Source: UBA1014 sp964344035
GTDB taxonomy: Bacteria; SAR324; NAC60-12
NCBI GenBank assembly: GCA_964344035.1
Contig: CAYFLK010000008.1
Span: forward strand, 27,264-91,263
Direction: 5' to 3'
DNA: 64,000 nt
In this document: piece by piece, positions 8,188 through 16,293 of the stretch
Layout of the letters: each line of letters starts with the position of its first letter
How positions within the stretch are numbered: position 1 is the first letter of the stretch
Position numbers and translations under genes: made by a program
The notes under the pieces: generated by a model
Database searches by the model: none
The model's input: only the letters and a program-made list of their open reading frames with translations
Told to the model about the DNA's origin: nothing

Positions 8188-9912
8188 TTACCCGGCGCTA
8201 AGCAGATTATGAAGGACCTCATAAGCTTGACGGGGGCGTCCGGCCCGATCAAGCAAACCGTTGCGTGGATAATAACCACGGTCATGATCGTAGAAGGTAT
8301 CAAGCAGGACCCGCACAGCAGGAAATTCGATCGTGGAACGGTAGACCTCGGAAACCCGTGATGCAATTAAACCGTCGTCGGTAAAGGCGAGGCCTTCCAT
8401 TAACAGCGGGAATTCAAAATGAGCGACACATTCGCAGTTCAAATCCTTTGCAAGCCTGGCCAGTGCGGCGACGCTTGCAAAAACCGGTTCTGAATCCGGG
8501 ATCCGGCCTATGAAGCCCGAAACCGCTGGCGCGGCAGCTAGCAGCATTCCCAGTCGTGAATCATCAGGGTGGAACCCTTGACGAGGGAAGTGAGAAAAAT
8601 ATACTCCCTCTTTCTGATCGGGACCGCTGTACATAATCGAAAGCCATACAGGGATTTCAGCTTTTTGTACTGCCGTCAGGTCAAGTCCCGAAGGAAGCAT
8701 CCCCTCACGAGTGACAATTTCCCAGCCTTCCAATATGGAAGCAGCTTCGAGGACTACATCGATGAGTCCCTCTGCTTCAACGGATGTAGAGAAGATACAG
8801 ATATTCAAACCTTTTTGGGCCAGGGCCTTCAGCCGTTGGCGTGTACATTCCCTTTTGATATCGGCTGCGGGGAGCCGGATGCGTGACAGCCTTAATTCCC
8901 ATAGCGCATGAATAGCAAGATCGTTGCGCGCACGCTTACGCCGCAAAGGGTCAAGATTTCCCAAGGGGATGTCATGGATTCCATCGAGGTCGTGAGTGAG
9001 GCTGACCCCAAGGGGGTTGCAGGATTTCCATGAAACACCCGTTTTCCCGGCATCTCCATCGATACGGACCGGGCATAAACTGTGTCCCTCTTCCCCGACA
9101 TGAACCAAAGCATATCCAAGTTTTGCCACCTCATCCCTACCGTAGTCGGCCCCGGGTGCAACCGGGCAAAGTTCTGAGAACTCCGGACGCATGAATGCCG
9201 TGGAAGGCATCATGTAATAGTCCGTGGCGTTGTGATGATTCCAGAAAAAATGATGTACATGACCGCAAAATACTCCCTCCACACGGCGCTGTTTGAATTG
9301 GTTAAGCAGCCAGCCTCGTGCCGGTTCCGCGATGTTGTCATAGTGTTCGTCTTCGTCAGGATCACAGAGAAATGGGGGATAATGCATGGAGACGAAGATT
9401 CTTTTTTCTTCCGCAAACGCAGCTTCCAAATCTGATTCCAGCCATGCACTCTGTTCTTTTTCAAGCCGATTGCCGGAGTTCAAGATCGGGGTGTCGATGA
9501 AAACAAAATGGATGCCGAGGTGATCGATCGAGAAAAACGGTGGACCCCAGTATCGCGAAAAAACCGCGTGATTCGCCGTGCCCGCTGAGGGTGCGCCGGC
9601 CCAGCCATCGGGTTTGTCGCCAACATCATGGTTTCCTGGGACCACATACAAAGGACATTCCAGGATATCGAAAACATTCCTGGCAAGTTCAAGGCTGGAG
9701 GTGTGCCCGGGTTTTCCTGGAACTGGATGAGGGACATCCCCGAGATGGATTACAAAATCCGGACCTGCGTTGTTGATCGTTTCAATCACCGCACGGTTCC
9801 TTGCATTGTGAAGACTGTCGGTATCATACGCGCTTTGGGGATCGCCACCCTCAGGATGAAAATGCGAATCGGAAATGACCGCAAAAAAGAAAGGTTCAAA
9901 CGGCTGGGTCAT
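8188..9912 (-). CDS. Metallophosphoesterase with long C-terminal domain
   Basis: A 574-residue protein. Residues 1-280 are a calcineurin-like phosphoesterase with all metal-binding motifs: ISDSHFH, HLGDVPHP, VPGNHDVG, SMHYPP and CGHVHHF. This half resembles Icc/CpdA-like and 3',5'-cyclic-nucleotide or phospholipid phosphodiesterases, but the substrate cannot be told. Residues about 320-574 form a second domain with alternating strands and helices and no visible family motif; a TIM-barrel-like fold is a guess. No signal peptide is present, so it is probably cytoplasmic. The ATG at 9912 lies 34 bases from the end of rsmG, so the two may be cotranscribed. Confidence 0.75.
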   Translation of the reverse strand: MTQPFEPFFFAVISDSHFHPEGGDPQSAYDTDSLHNARNRAVIETINNAGPDFVIHLGDVPHPVPGKPGHTSSLELARNVFDILECPLYVVPGNHDVGDKPDGWAGAPSAGTANHAVFSRYWGPPFFSIDHLGIHFVFIDTPILNSGNRLEKEQSAWLESDLEAAFAEEKRIFVSMHYPPFLCDPDEDEHYDNIAEPARGWLLNQFKQRRVEGVFCGHVHHFFWNHHNATDYYMMPSTAFMRPEFSELCPVAPGADYGRDEVAKLGYALVHVGEEGHSLCPVRIDGDAGKTGVSWKSCNPLGVSLTHDLDGIHDIPLGNLDPLRRKRARNDLAIHALWELRLSRIRLPAADIKRECTRQRLKALAQKGLNICIFSTSVEAEGLIDVVLEAASILEGWEIVTREGMLPSGLDLTAVQKAEIPVWLSIMYSGPDQKEGVYFSHFPRQGFHPDDSRLGMLLAAAPAVSGFIGRIPDSEPVFASVAALARLAKDLNCECVAHFEFPLLMEGLAFTDDGLIASRVSEVYRSTIEFPAVRVLLDTFYDHDRGYYPRNGLLDRAGRPRQAYEVLHNLLSAG

Positions 9913-9946
9913 CCAAACTCCTGGATCCGGACCACAAAGTGAAGTT

Positions 9947-10639
9947 TCAGTCTCCGGAAAAATCGAGGGTTATCAGCGATTTTCGGTTTTTGGCCAGTTC
10001 ATCGTAAGCGGGCAGACTGAGCAGAGTTTTACTCCACTGGGTTTGGGGCGCCTCGTTCAGCATTAACCTGATCTCCTCATCAAGATTACCGCCCTTAAAA
10101 ACATGCAGCACAGCGTCCTTCTTTCGCAAACCGCGTGTCCAGCGCTCCAGTTGAACCAGCGGGGCCACGGCACGCGCGGCAAGGACCGGATACCTCCCGG
10201 ACCAAGGAGGGATGTTTCCCAATTCCTCCCCTCTCCCGCATACCGCCTCAACGTTCCGGAGTTGAAGAATTGACGCCATTTCCTTGAGGGCGGCGATTTT
10301 CTTCCTCCGTGAATCAATCAGGGTGACGTTCAGGTCCGGACGGACCATGGCGATGGGCATCCCGGGGAACCCTCCTCCTGTGCCGAAATCACAAAACTCT
10401 ATACCGCGTGGAATGTTACGAAAAACCAGCAGAGCCAGCGAGGGCAGCAGGTGACGTTCCCAAATCCGGGACTCGTCATGGCGTGAAACCAGGTTCAGAC
10501 GACGGTTTGCATCCGCCAGCAGTTGTGTCCAATGCAGGAGAAGTTCCCAATGCCTCTCTTCAATAGACAAACCCGCGGATTCTAGGATTGCACGAACCTG
10601 TTCCGGTTTCAACTTCAAGGGGTAAGTGGTTTGTGACAA
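9947..10639 (-). CDS. rsmG: 16S rRNA (guanine-527-N7)-methyltransferase RsmG
   Basis: A 230-residue RsmG/GidB that methylates G527 of 16S rRNA using SAM. The SAM-binding motif is FCDFGTGGGFPGMPIAMVRPDL, followed by VTLIDSRRKKIAALKEMASIL and the late LAARAVAPL stretch typical of the family. The N-terminal helices (LLLHWTQLLADANRRLNLVS) match as well. No ATG exists in the N-terminal third, so a non-ATG start is needed; TTG at 10639 gives the expected length. It is not next to gidA/mnmG or parAB, its common neighbours. Confidence 0.9.
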   Translation of the reverse strand: MSQTTYPLKLKPEQVRAILESAGLSIEERHWELLLHWTQLLADANRRLNLVSRHDESRIWERHLLPSLALLVFRNIPRGIEFCDFGTGGGFPGMPIAMVRPDLNVTLIDSRRKKIAALKEMASILQLRNVEAVCGRGEELGNIPPWSGRYPVLAARAVAPLVQLERWTRGLRKKDAVLHVFKGGNLDEEIRLMLNEAPQTQWSKTLLSLPAYDELAKNRKSLITLDFSGD

Positions 10640-10835
10640 ACAGCCAGGCCTTGTTGCCTGAATCCATGAAACATGTTACCTGAATGATAGAAAACGTATG
10701 GTTCTTCTGAAACTGGAATCAGTGATTCAGCGACATTGGAGGGATTCCCGCGCAGGAAATGTTGATGCTGCGCGTAAAGAAAACCCGGGGGGAAAGGGCT
10801 GTTTTTAGAAAATGAAACAGGCTGGATACCGGGGC

Positions 10836-11327
10836 TCAACCGGTCGCGGCGGTCTTGTCCTCCAGCTCCTGGAGACCCATCGGTTTGTCACCAAGTTTGA
10901 GCTTGTCTCCAAACAAACGGTGCCGGGTGTTGTACTTGCCGTCTGCAACCACCAGCTGCAAGCCCAGCTGCTTCTCAAGGTTCAGCAGAATCGGCCCCTG
11001 CAGGTTGATCGTTACATCCTCCAGCTGTTTGGCCATGGTCACGATGACTTTCACCGTCAGATCCGCCACCTGCTCGGTATCCAGTTTTTTCAGCTGATCC
11101 TTGGTCAGTTCCAGATTGAATTCGCTGACGGCGATTTCCGGGCTGATGGTCAAAAAGGCCAGTTCCTGGGCGTCCAGAGACTGCAGCCACTGAAACGGGG
11201 ACCCCATTTCATCTTCTATCAGCACAAAGTGACGTTGATTGGAAAACCCAAGCAATCCTGAAGGAAAGGTCAGGATTTCGTTGTCCTGTATTTCAACTTC
11301 TCCAAAGCGGGTTGTTTGAATCAGCAT
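10836..11327 (-). CDS. fliW: Flagellar assembly factor FliW
   Basis: A 163-residue FliW. In the known system FliW binds flagellin or CsrA and so ties flagellin translation to filament assembly. Family marks are an N-terminal ILTFPSGLLGFSNQRHFVLIE, FQWLQSLDAQELAFLTISPE, and the later VIVTMAKQLEDVTINLQGPILLN. It is the last gene of the flgM-to-fliW run and lies 111 bases after csrA. The adjacency with csrA is the expected functional pairing. The flagellin gene itself is not in the window. Confidence 0.93.
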   Translation of the reverse strand: MLIQTTRFGEVEIQDNEILTFPSGLLGFSNQRHFVLIEDEMGSPFQWLQSLDAQELAFLTISPEIAVSEFNLELTKDQLKKLDTEQVADLTVKVIVTMAKQLEDVTINLQGPILLNLEKQLGLQLVVADGKYNTRHRLFGDKLKLGDKPMGLQELEDKTAATG

Positions 11328-11438
11328 GTTGCCTCTATTGACAGGGTTTGGTGTTTTCTCCAGGAATCAACTGAATACGCCGAAGTAACTGTTGTTTCAA
11401 GGAATTCTCCTTTGTACAAATGTCCGCTGCATGGACTT

Positions 11439-11669
11439 TCAGTATTTTGCGAAAAACCCCCTGAACCCCTTGAGAGTTATCGGAGTTTTTTCCGCCGCTC
11501 GTTTGTTTTCTTCCTGAATACGGATGTACACTTCTTCCCGGTGAATGACGTAACTTCTTGGTGCATCAATGCCAATCCGGACCTGCTTGCCCTTGACTTC
11601 AATGACTGTAATCTTAACGTCATCCCCGATGGATATGCTCTCACCCGACTTCCTTGTCAGTATCAGCAT
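11439..11669 (-). CDS. csrA: Carbon storage/flagellar translational regulator CsrA
   Basis: A 76-residue CsrA, an RNA-binding dimer that blocks translation by covering GGA motifs near ribosome-binding sites. The N-terminal beta strands MLILTRKSGESISIGDDVKI and the RNA-binding segment VRIGIDAPRSYVIHREEVY are intact. The C-terminal tail is basic and about 10 residues longer than the shortest family members. The position between flgL and fliW matches the flagellar CsrA/FliW partner switch. Confidence 0.95.
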   Translation of the reverse strand: MLILTRKSGESISIGDDVKITVIEVKGKQVRIGIDAPRSYVIHREEVYIRIQEENKRAAEKTPITLKGFRGFFAKY

Positions 11670-11762
11670 TGTTTCTGCCTGGTGCGGTTCACCATGGCGG
11701 ACCCAAGCGCGCTTTATTCCGTGATGCAGCCCGCGGGGCCCCCCCTCTGATGTACGATGGCT

Positions 11763-13064
11763 TCAGCGCAGAAAATCGGAAAGTGTGGGTTGGATCAGAC
11801 GGCTTCCTGTATCCAAGGAAAGACGGTTGTTAGCTTCCGCGGTTTTAACCTCAATCGCCGCTTCGGCCAGATCCAGGTCTCGTATTTCCGATAATCTTCG
11901 CTCCTGTTCAAATTGCTGGTCCACAATTTTCTGCTGGGCGGTTTGAAATTCCCGAACCGTGTTGCCAATGTCGGTTTGACGTTTCAGGACCTGCTCCAGC
12001 GCTTGATCCAGCTCTTTTAAACGTAATGCAAGGGTAGTGCCATCGTTTTCCAGCATGGCCCGCTCCAGGGCGTTGAGCAGGGAAAACACATCGACGCCCT
12101 TCTGTTCCTTCGGCAGCAGCAGTTCCTCCGCGGTGACGTCAACCGGGACCGAAATGCCGTTGGCAATCAGAACCTCTTTTTTATCCGCCGACCCTGTGTA
12201 GGAAATCTCCGGATTTGGGCGAAAAACGAATTCCATCCCCTCCGGAAACATCAGCCCCATGGACTCCAGGTCCACATCATCCACCAACTCATTGGTGAAA
12301 TCAAAATACCCCGGAAGCACGTTCCCCAGTTTTCCCTGTTCATCGGAGAATTTGAGCAGCACCGAATCATTGGGTTTTCCCACCGGATTCAGCATCGGGT
12401 TGACCGGCCTCAACACCTGTTCTTTGGCCCAAGTGCGCCCTCCGTCATCTGAAACTTGACAGCGTGCCTGCCCGAACACCCCGCCTTCGGTGATCCTCAG
12501 GCGGTATTTGTTATTGGAATGTCCTTCAAAAACAGCCCTGAACATGTCAATGTCGATCAGGTCCCGCACATCTTTCTGGATGATTCCACGCGTTTCAACC
12601 TTTGCAGGCTGAAGCTCAGAGTTGCGTTTCAGTGCGGGGGTGAGGGACTTGATTCCGGAAAACAGATAGAGCTTTCCCTCCCTGGCATTGCCTGTCTCAA
12701 ACAGGGCATTGCGGATCGCGGAAAATTCACGGGCGACCATCATCCGCGATTCCTCGTTGGAGTCGCTGCCGGACTGTGAAATCGCCAGCGTCTTGGCGCG
12801 TCCGAGCAGTTCGGCCATGTGCTGGATTTCCTTCTCCGTGCGCTCAAGACGGCCGATGTTGTCGGCAATGTTCTCGCTGACCTGCTTTTTCGCTGAAATG
12901 GTGGAGACGATGTCCTGCATCTTAGCCGCGCCGACAGGGTCATCCGAGGGTTTGTTGATGCGTTTCCCCGTTGCCATCTGCATCTGGGCCTCCTGCAGAC
13001 GGGACGATGTCTTCTGGATGTTCTCCAGCACCTGCTCGCGTTTACTGACGTCGGTCACTCGCAT
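11763..13064 (-). CDS. flgL: Flagellar hook-filament junction protein FlgL
   Basis: A 433-residue HAP3. The conserved flagellin-like N-terminus (LQEAQMQMATGKRINKPSDDPVGAAKM) and C-terminus (AAIEVKTAEANNRLSLDTGSRLIQPTLSDFLR) that form the coiled-coil core are both present, with a variable central domain. FlgL joins the hook to the filament and is exported by the flagellar type III system. It starts four bases after the end of flgK, so the two are translated from one message. The upstream FlgN protein is its probable export chaperone. Confidence 0.93.
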   Translation of the reverse strand: MRVTDVSKREQVLENIQKTSSRLQEAQMQMATGKRINKPSDDPVGAAKMQDIVSTISAKKQVSENIADNIGRLERTEKEIQHMAELLGRAKTLAISQSGSDSNEESRMMVAREFSAIRNALFETGNAREGKLYLFSGIKSLTPALKRNSELQPAKVETRGIIQKDVRDLIDIDMFRAVFEGHSNNKYRLRITEGGVFGQARCQVSDDGGRTWAKEQVLRPVNPMLNPVGKPNDSVLLKFSDEQGKLGNVLPGYFDFTNELVDDVDLESMGLMFPEGMEFVFRPNPEISYTGSADKKEVLIANGISVPVDVTAEELLLPKEQKGVDVFSLLNALERAMLENDGTTLALRLKELDQALEQVLKRQTDIGNTVREFQTAQQKIVDQQFEQERRLSEIRDLDLAEAAIEVKTAEANNRLSLDTGSRLIQPTLSDFLR

Positions 13065-13068
13065 CGCA

Positions 13069-14760
13069 TCACTTCATGTTGATCACGGTTTCCATCATCT
13101 CGTCCACCGTGTTGAGAAACCGCGCTGATGCTTCATAGGCCTTTTGGTACTGCACCATGTTCGTCAGTTCCTCGTCCATGTTGACCGAACTGATCGAACT
13201 GCGGATTTCACGGAACTGAGAGACCATGTTGTCCTGCTGCTGCATCTCCGATTGGTTCCTCCTGATTTTCAGCCCAAGGTCGGTGATCACCGAGTTAAAA
13301 AACTCTGAAAACGTCATTGTGCCTTCACGCATGACGGGTTCATGTTGGAGTTTGGCAATTGCCAGGGCCACGCGGTTGTCTCCGGGAATCAGGTCGCGTC
13401 CGGAGGAGATGTGGTTCGGGTGTTTCTGGACCCGGTCGCTGAGACGGATGTCCCGTGCGCCTTTAAGGGATTCGAAAAATCCGTTGAAGCCGAGGACCTG
13501 GGTCAAATCAGTCTGGTCATCCCCGAATATGAACTTCCTGCCATGACCTGTCTGGATGATAACCGAACCGTCTTCTTCAAGAGACGCGCTTAAAAGCTCC
13601 GGGTCGTTGACAGTAAGGTTGATGCGTTTCACCACGTCCGGAAGGGTGTCGATACCCGCCTGGACCTCAATCTCGTATGTTTCCAGGATTTCATTGTCGC
13701 GGTCAATTAGATGCAACTGGAATACGCCGTCGCGGATAAACGGCAGGGGCTGTGCAAGTGCCTCGGCTTTCAGCCCGAATGTGCTCTTCATCATGTCCGT
13801 GGCGGAATTCAGACCGGTCCCGGTTGCATGCAGACGATTCACTTCCCCTGAAAGGGCGAACGCAAGTTCATCGAGCCTGTGCTGATACCCCACCAGGGTT
13901 TCATCACGGACCCGCAGCAGTTCAGTCATCTCTCCCTCCCGGAATATGCGGGTCAGATCCCGGCGGCTGTCGTGCGTCGCGACTCCGTCTATGCTCAGCA
14001 TACCGGTTTCCCCGCCCTTCATTGTTGCTTCCAGGGGAAAGAAGTTGCGCCCCTGCACCAGAGTCCAGTCACGTCCTATGATCACGCTCACGTTGCCGTG
14101 ACGGTCCTCGAAACTGTTTACGTCAACGAGCCGGGAAACTTCGTCGATCGCCTGGTCCCTGGCATCACGCAGGTCGTTCGCGTTGCGCTGTCCGGATTCA
14201 TAAGCCAGGATCTGCCGGTTGAATTCGGTGATTTTAAGCCCCAGTTCATTTATGCGTTTGATGGTCTGTTCCAAGCGTCCGTTGATTTCATCCCGCAGCC
14301 CGCTTAAACGTCCATGCATTTCACGGAACCTCCGCGTCAGTACACTGCCGTATTCCATCAACTGCGACCGTGCGGCGTCTGATTCAGGTTGACTGGAAAG
14401 TTGATTCCAGCCGTTCCAAAAATCGTTCAGCGCCTGGTTCAGACCGTTTCCTTCAACCTCGTTTAAAATCGCTTCGATTTTATTCAGATAATCCTCACGG
14501 GTGTGAAAAACTCCTGCACGCGGGTTTTCCTGGAGGATTTTTTTCTGCACAAAACCGTCAAAAACCCTGGTCGCCGGCTGTGCTTCCGCACCTCGCCCCA
14601 ACCCCACCGGGTCCGCCGCCGCCGCTTGGGTGCGCACCTGCTGGCGGGAGAATCCATCGGTCTGCTGGTTGGCAATGTTGTGTCCTGTAGTGTGCAACGC
14701 ACGCTGGTTCATTGAGAGGGCACGTTGCCCCATGTTCAGGGAGCTGTTCAGGGATGGCAT
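13069..14760 (-). CDS. flgK: Flagellar hook-associated protein FlgK
   Basis: A 563-residue HAP1. The N-terminal rod-protein motif (LNMGQRALSMNQRALHTTGHNIAN) and the C-terminal helix (NMDEELTNMVQYQKAYEASARFLNTVDEMMETVINM) are typical. The 230-480 region is the surface-exposed variable domain. FlgK forms the first hook-filament junction ring. It starts 42 bases after flgN and is followed at four bases by flgL. Confidence 0.95.
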   Translation of the reverse strand: MPSLNSSLNMGQRALSMNQRALHTTGHNIANQQTDGFSRQQVRTQAAAADPVGLGRGAEAQPATRVFDGFVQKKILQENPRAGVFHTREDYLNKIEAILNEVEGNGLNQALNDFWNGWNQLSSQPESDAARSQLMEYGSVLTRRFREMHGRLSGLRDEINGRLEQTIKRINELGLKITEFNRQILAYESGQRNANDLRDARDQAIDEVSRLVDVNSFEDRHGNVSVIIGRDWTLVQGRNFFPLEATMKGGETGMLSIDGVATHDSRRDLTRIFREGEMTELLRVRDETLVGYQHRLDELAFALSGEVNRLHATGTGLNSATDMMKSTFGLKAEALAQPLPFIRDGVFQLHLIDRDNEILETYEIEVQAGIDTLPDVVKRINLTVNDPELLSASLEEDGSVIIQTGHGRKFIFGDDQTDLTQVLGFNGFFESLKGARDIRLSDRVQKHPNHISSGRDLIPGDNRVALAIAKLQHEPVMREGTMTFSEFFNSVITDLGLKIRRNQSEMQQQDNMVSQFREIRSSISSVNMDEELTNMVQYQKAYEASARFLNTVDEMMETVINMK

Positions 14761-14802
14761 GTCGGCTGTGAGACAGGTCCTTCTAAAACCGATTTGGTGC
14801 GC

Positions 14803-15297
14803 TTAAATCGCGGCACGGGAGATTTTGCTCGCGGACGTGTGAAGACGTCCGTTTCCGGAATACAGTTGCTGCGCGCCCTGCTGCTTGGAAATGAACTGGA
14901 GGGACGCTTCCACGGATTTCAACCGGGAGGCAGACTGCTCCGAGTTGCTTGCCGCCTGCTCTCGGATCTGAGCGATCATTTCTTTCAATCGGTCGAAGCA
15001 TGATTGCAGGGGGGCTGCCCATTCAGTTGGGGCCTGGAAAATGATCTCACTCAAGGTCAGGGACTCTTCCGCGGCAGTAAAATCATCGGCCATCTCCTCC
15101 ACTAGTTGAATCCGCCGCCTTTCCAACTTGGAGATCATCCGGGTATGCTGCAGCTTTCTGCTTTGCAGCGTCAACATCGCCGAACCGGAAAGAGTGCCGA
15201 ACCCTTCTGCTTCATCGCGCAACAAGTCCAGGAGCATTTCATGAAGCTCCGTTTCCCGGTGCAGAATAGCAAGCAGTTCGTCCAACTGGTCGTTCAT
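14803..15297 (-). CDS. flgN: FlgN-type flagellar export chaperone
   Basis: A 164-residue, almost wholly helical protein. Residues 1-60 (LLAILHRETELHEMLLDLLRDEAEGF...LEKRRIQLVEEM-like pattern) match the FlgN family, whose members bind FlgK and FlgL before export. Sequence conservation in FlgN is weak, so the call leans on position between flgM and flgK. ATG at 15297 follows a strong hairpin at 15318-15352. Confidence 0.8.
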   Translation of the reverse strand: MNDQLDELLAILHRETELHEMLLDLLRDEAEGFGTLSGSAMLTLQSRKLQHTRMISKLERRRIQLVEEMADDFTAAEESLTLSEIIFQAPTEWAAPLQSCFDRLKEMIAQIREQAASNSEQSASRLKSVEASLQFISKQQGAQQLYSGNGRLHTSASKISRAAI

Positions 15298-15317
15298 GAT
15301 TTATTCCGGACAGGACC

Positions 15318-15352
15318 TACCTCCGGGACCCGGACGGGTCCCGGCGGAGGTA
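15318..15352. other. Strong intergenic hairpin between flgM and flgN
   Basis: An inverted repeat fills the gap between the flgM stop and the flgN start. The inner stem is GGGACCC/GGGTCCC with a 4-base loop, extended by CC/GG and an outer TACCT/AGGTA arm. No T-run follows on the minus strand, so it is not an obvious terminator. It could set relative FlgM/FlgN output by stabilising or blocking mRNA. Confidence 0.5.
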
Positions 15353-15355
15353 CTA

Positions 15356-15664
15356 TCAAGTGATGTCCCCGATGTCCTCCTGAAGCGACTCGAGCAGCAT
15401 GCTGCCCGCCAGCTTCTGTGGATCCACCTGGTATTCCCCGCTTTTCAGCTTGGCCTTCAGTTCCGCCACGCGTTCAGGGCGAACTTCCGGTTCCGCTGAA
15501 ATACGGAGTTTCATTTTGTTCATGGCGAAAGACGATGTCTTCACCGAATCATCAGCCGGCAGCGGACCATCTTTCAGATGCGCTTGATCGACCGTTTCCT
15601 TACGATGTCCTCCTTTGACATCCTGGAGGACCGTCGGTTGTTGGCCTCTAACCTTCCTTTTCAC
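15356..15664 (-). CDS. flgM: Anti-sigma-28 factor FlgM
   Basis: A small protein whose C-terminal half carries the FlgM signature: VRPERVAELKAKLKSGEYQVD followed by PQKLAGSMLLESL. FlgM binds the flagellar sigma factor until the hook is finished and is then exported. The frame is 102 residues from a GTG at 15664. The N-terminal 30 residues are less certain because no good ribosome-binding site precedes that GTG, and a GGAGG inside the frame (near 15610) is not followed by a usual start codon. A sigma-28-type promoter lies about 265 bases upstream. Confidence 0.85.
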   Translation of the reverse strand: MKRKVRGQQPTVLQDVKGGHRKETVDQAHLKDGPLPADDSVKTSSFAMNKMKLRISAEPEVRPERVAELKAKLKSGEYQVDPQKLAGSMLLESLQEDIGDIT

Positions 15665-15963
15665 CTCATCGGGCTGAAGGACTTCATCGCCGGCACTTGT
15701 TCAGGCGCCGACACCTTGGTACAGCATACTCCTGCTCCCCGCGCCACGCAAGCACCCGCTGGATGCAGGCAACGCGAAAGGCCGGCGTTCCGGAAGCTTT
15801 GGACGGAGGAATACCTCCGCACCGGTCGTCAGAGCGTAATGCTCTGGACGGACCGCACCCTTCCGGCACACACCGGAGGGCCCATGAGGGTCTCCGGACA
15901 CCGGGAACAAGAATACCTGATCAGTGTATCGGCATTCCCCTGGGAAACTTGAACGTTTTTCCC
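15665..15963 (-). other. Promoter and long structured leader of flgM
   Basis: A 299-base stretch without a convincing gene. From the sigma-28 promoter a leader of roughly 255 bases would be made. It holds two clean hairpins on the minus strand: CGGAGG/CCTCCG with loop TATT (15804-15819) and AGAGC/GCTCT with loop ATTAC (15831-15845). An 18-codon reading frame starts at an ATG six bases after GGAG (around 15885). Other open frames here lack protein-like composition. Confidence 0.4.
15926..15952 (-). promoter_or_regulatory. Sigma-28 (FliA) promoter for flgM-flgN-flgK-flgL
   Basis: On the minus strand TCAAGTTT (15945-15952), an 11-base spacer and GCCGATAC (15926-15933) match the flagellar sigma-28 consensus TAAAGTTT-N11-GCCGATAA at 14 of 16 positions with exact spacing. 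It lies just inside the intergenic region after flgJ and points at flgM. This is where a late flagellar promoter is expected. Confidence 0.8.
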
Positions 15964-16293
15964 TCATCGCCCGAGTTGAGGTTTTAGCTGCTGATAAATC
16001 AATTCACCGAGTCCCAACCCCCCGGACTGGAGATTCAGCCTCGCGTACTGTTCATCCAGCATCGACTGAAAAACTTTCTCACCATCAGATTTGCGGACCA
16101 GCCCGGATTCAAAACCGGAGTCGCGCATGGATTTCATTACCTGCTGCATCAGGATTGCCTCAAATTCATTTGCTGCTTCACGAAGCTGCTGGTCATCAGA
16201 TTTATCCGCCTCGTTGAAACGCTCCATCCTCAGCAGGCGATTTTCACCCATCAAAGCGGTCAGTGACCGGGATGCAGGCAGCATGGGGGTCAT
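15964..16293 (-). CDS. flgJ: Flagellar rod-binding protein FlgJ (short form)
   Basis: A 109-residue protein equal to the N-terminal rod-binding domain of FlgJ (LREAANEFEAILMQQVMKSMR, then GEKVFQSMLDEQYARL). The C-terminal muramidase domain of enterobacterial FlgJ is absent, as is common outside gamma- and betaproteobacteria; a separate hydrolase would be needed. Its ATG overlaps the flgI stop (ATGA), so it is translated together with flgI. Confidence 0.88.
   Translation of the reverse strand: MTPMLPASRSLTALMGENRLLRMERFNEADKSDDQQLREAANEFEAILMQQVMKSMRDSGFESGLVRKSDGEKVFQSMLDEQYARLNLQSGGLGLGELIYQQLKPQLGR

Noticed and set aside
15701..15967. 88-codon frame in the flgM leader
   Set aside because: It crosses the sigma-28 promoter, lacks a ribosome-binding site and has no protein-like pattern.
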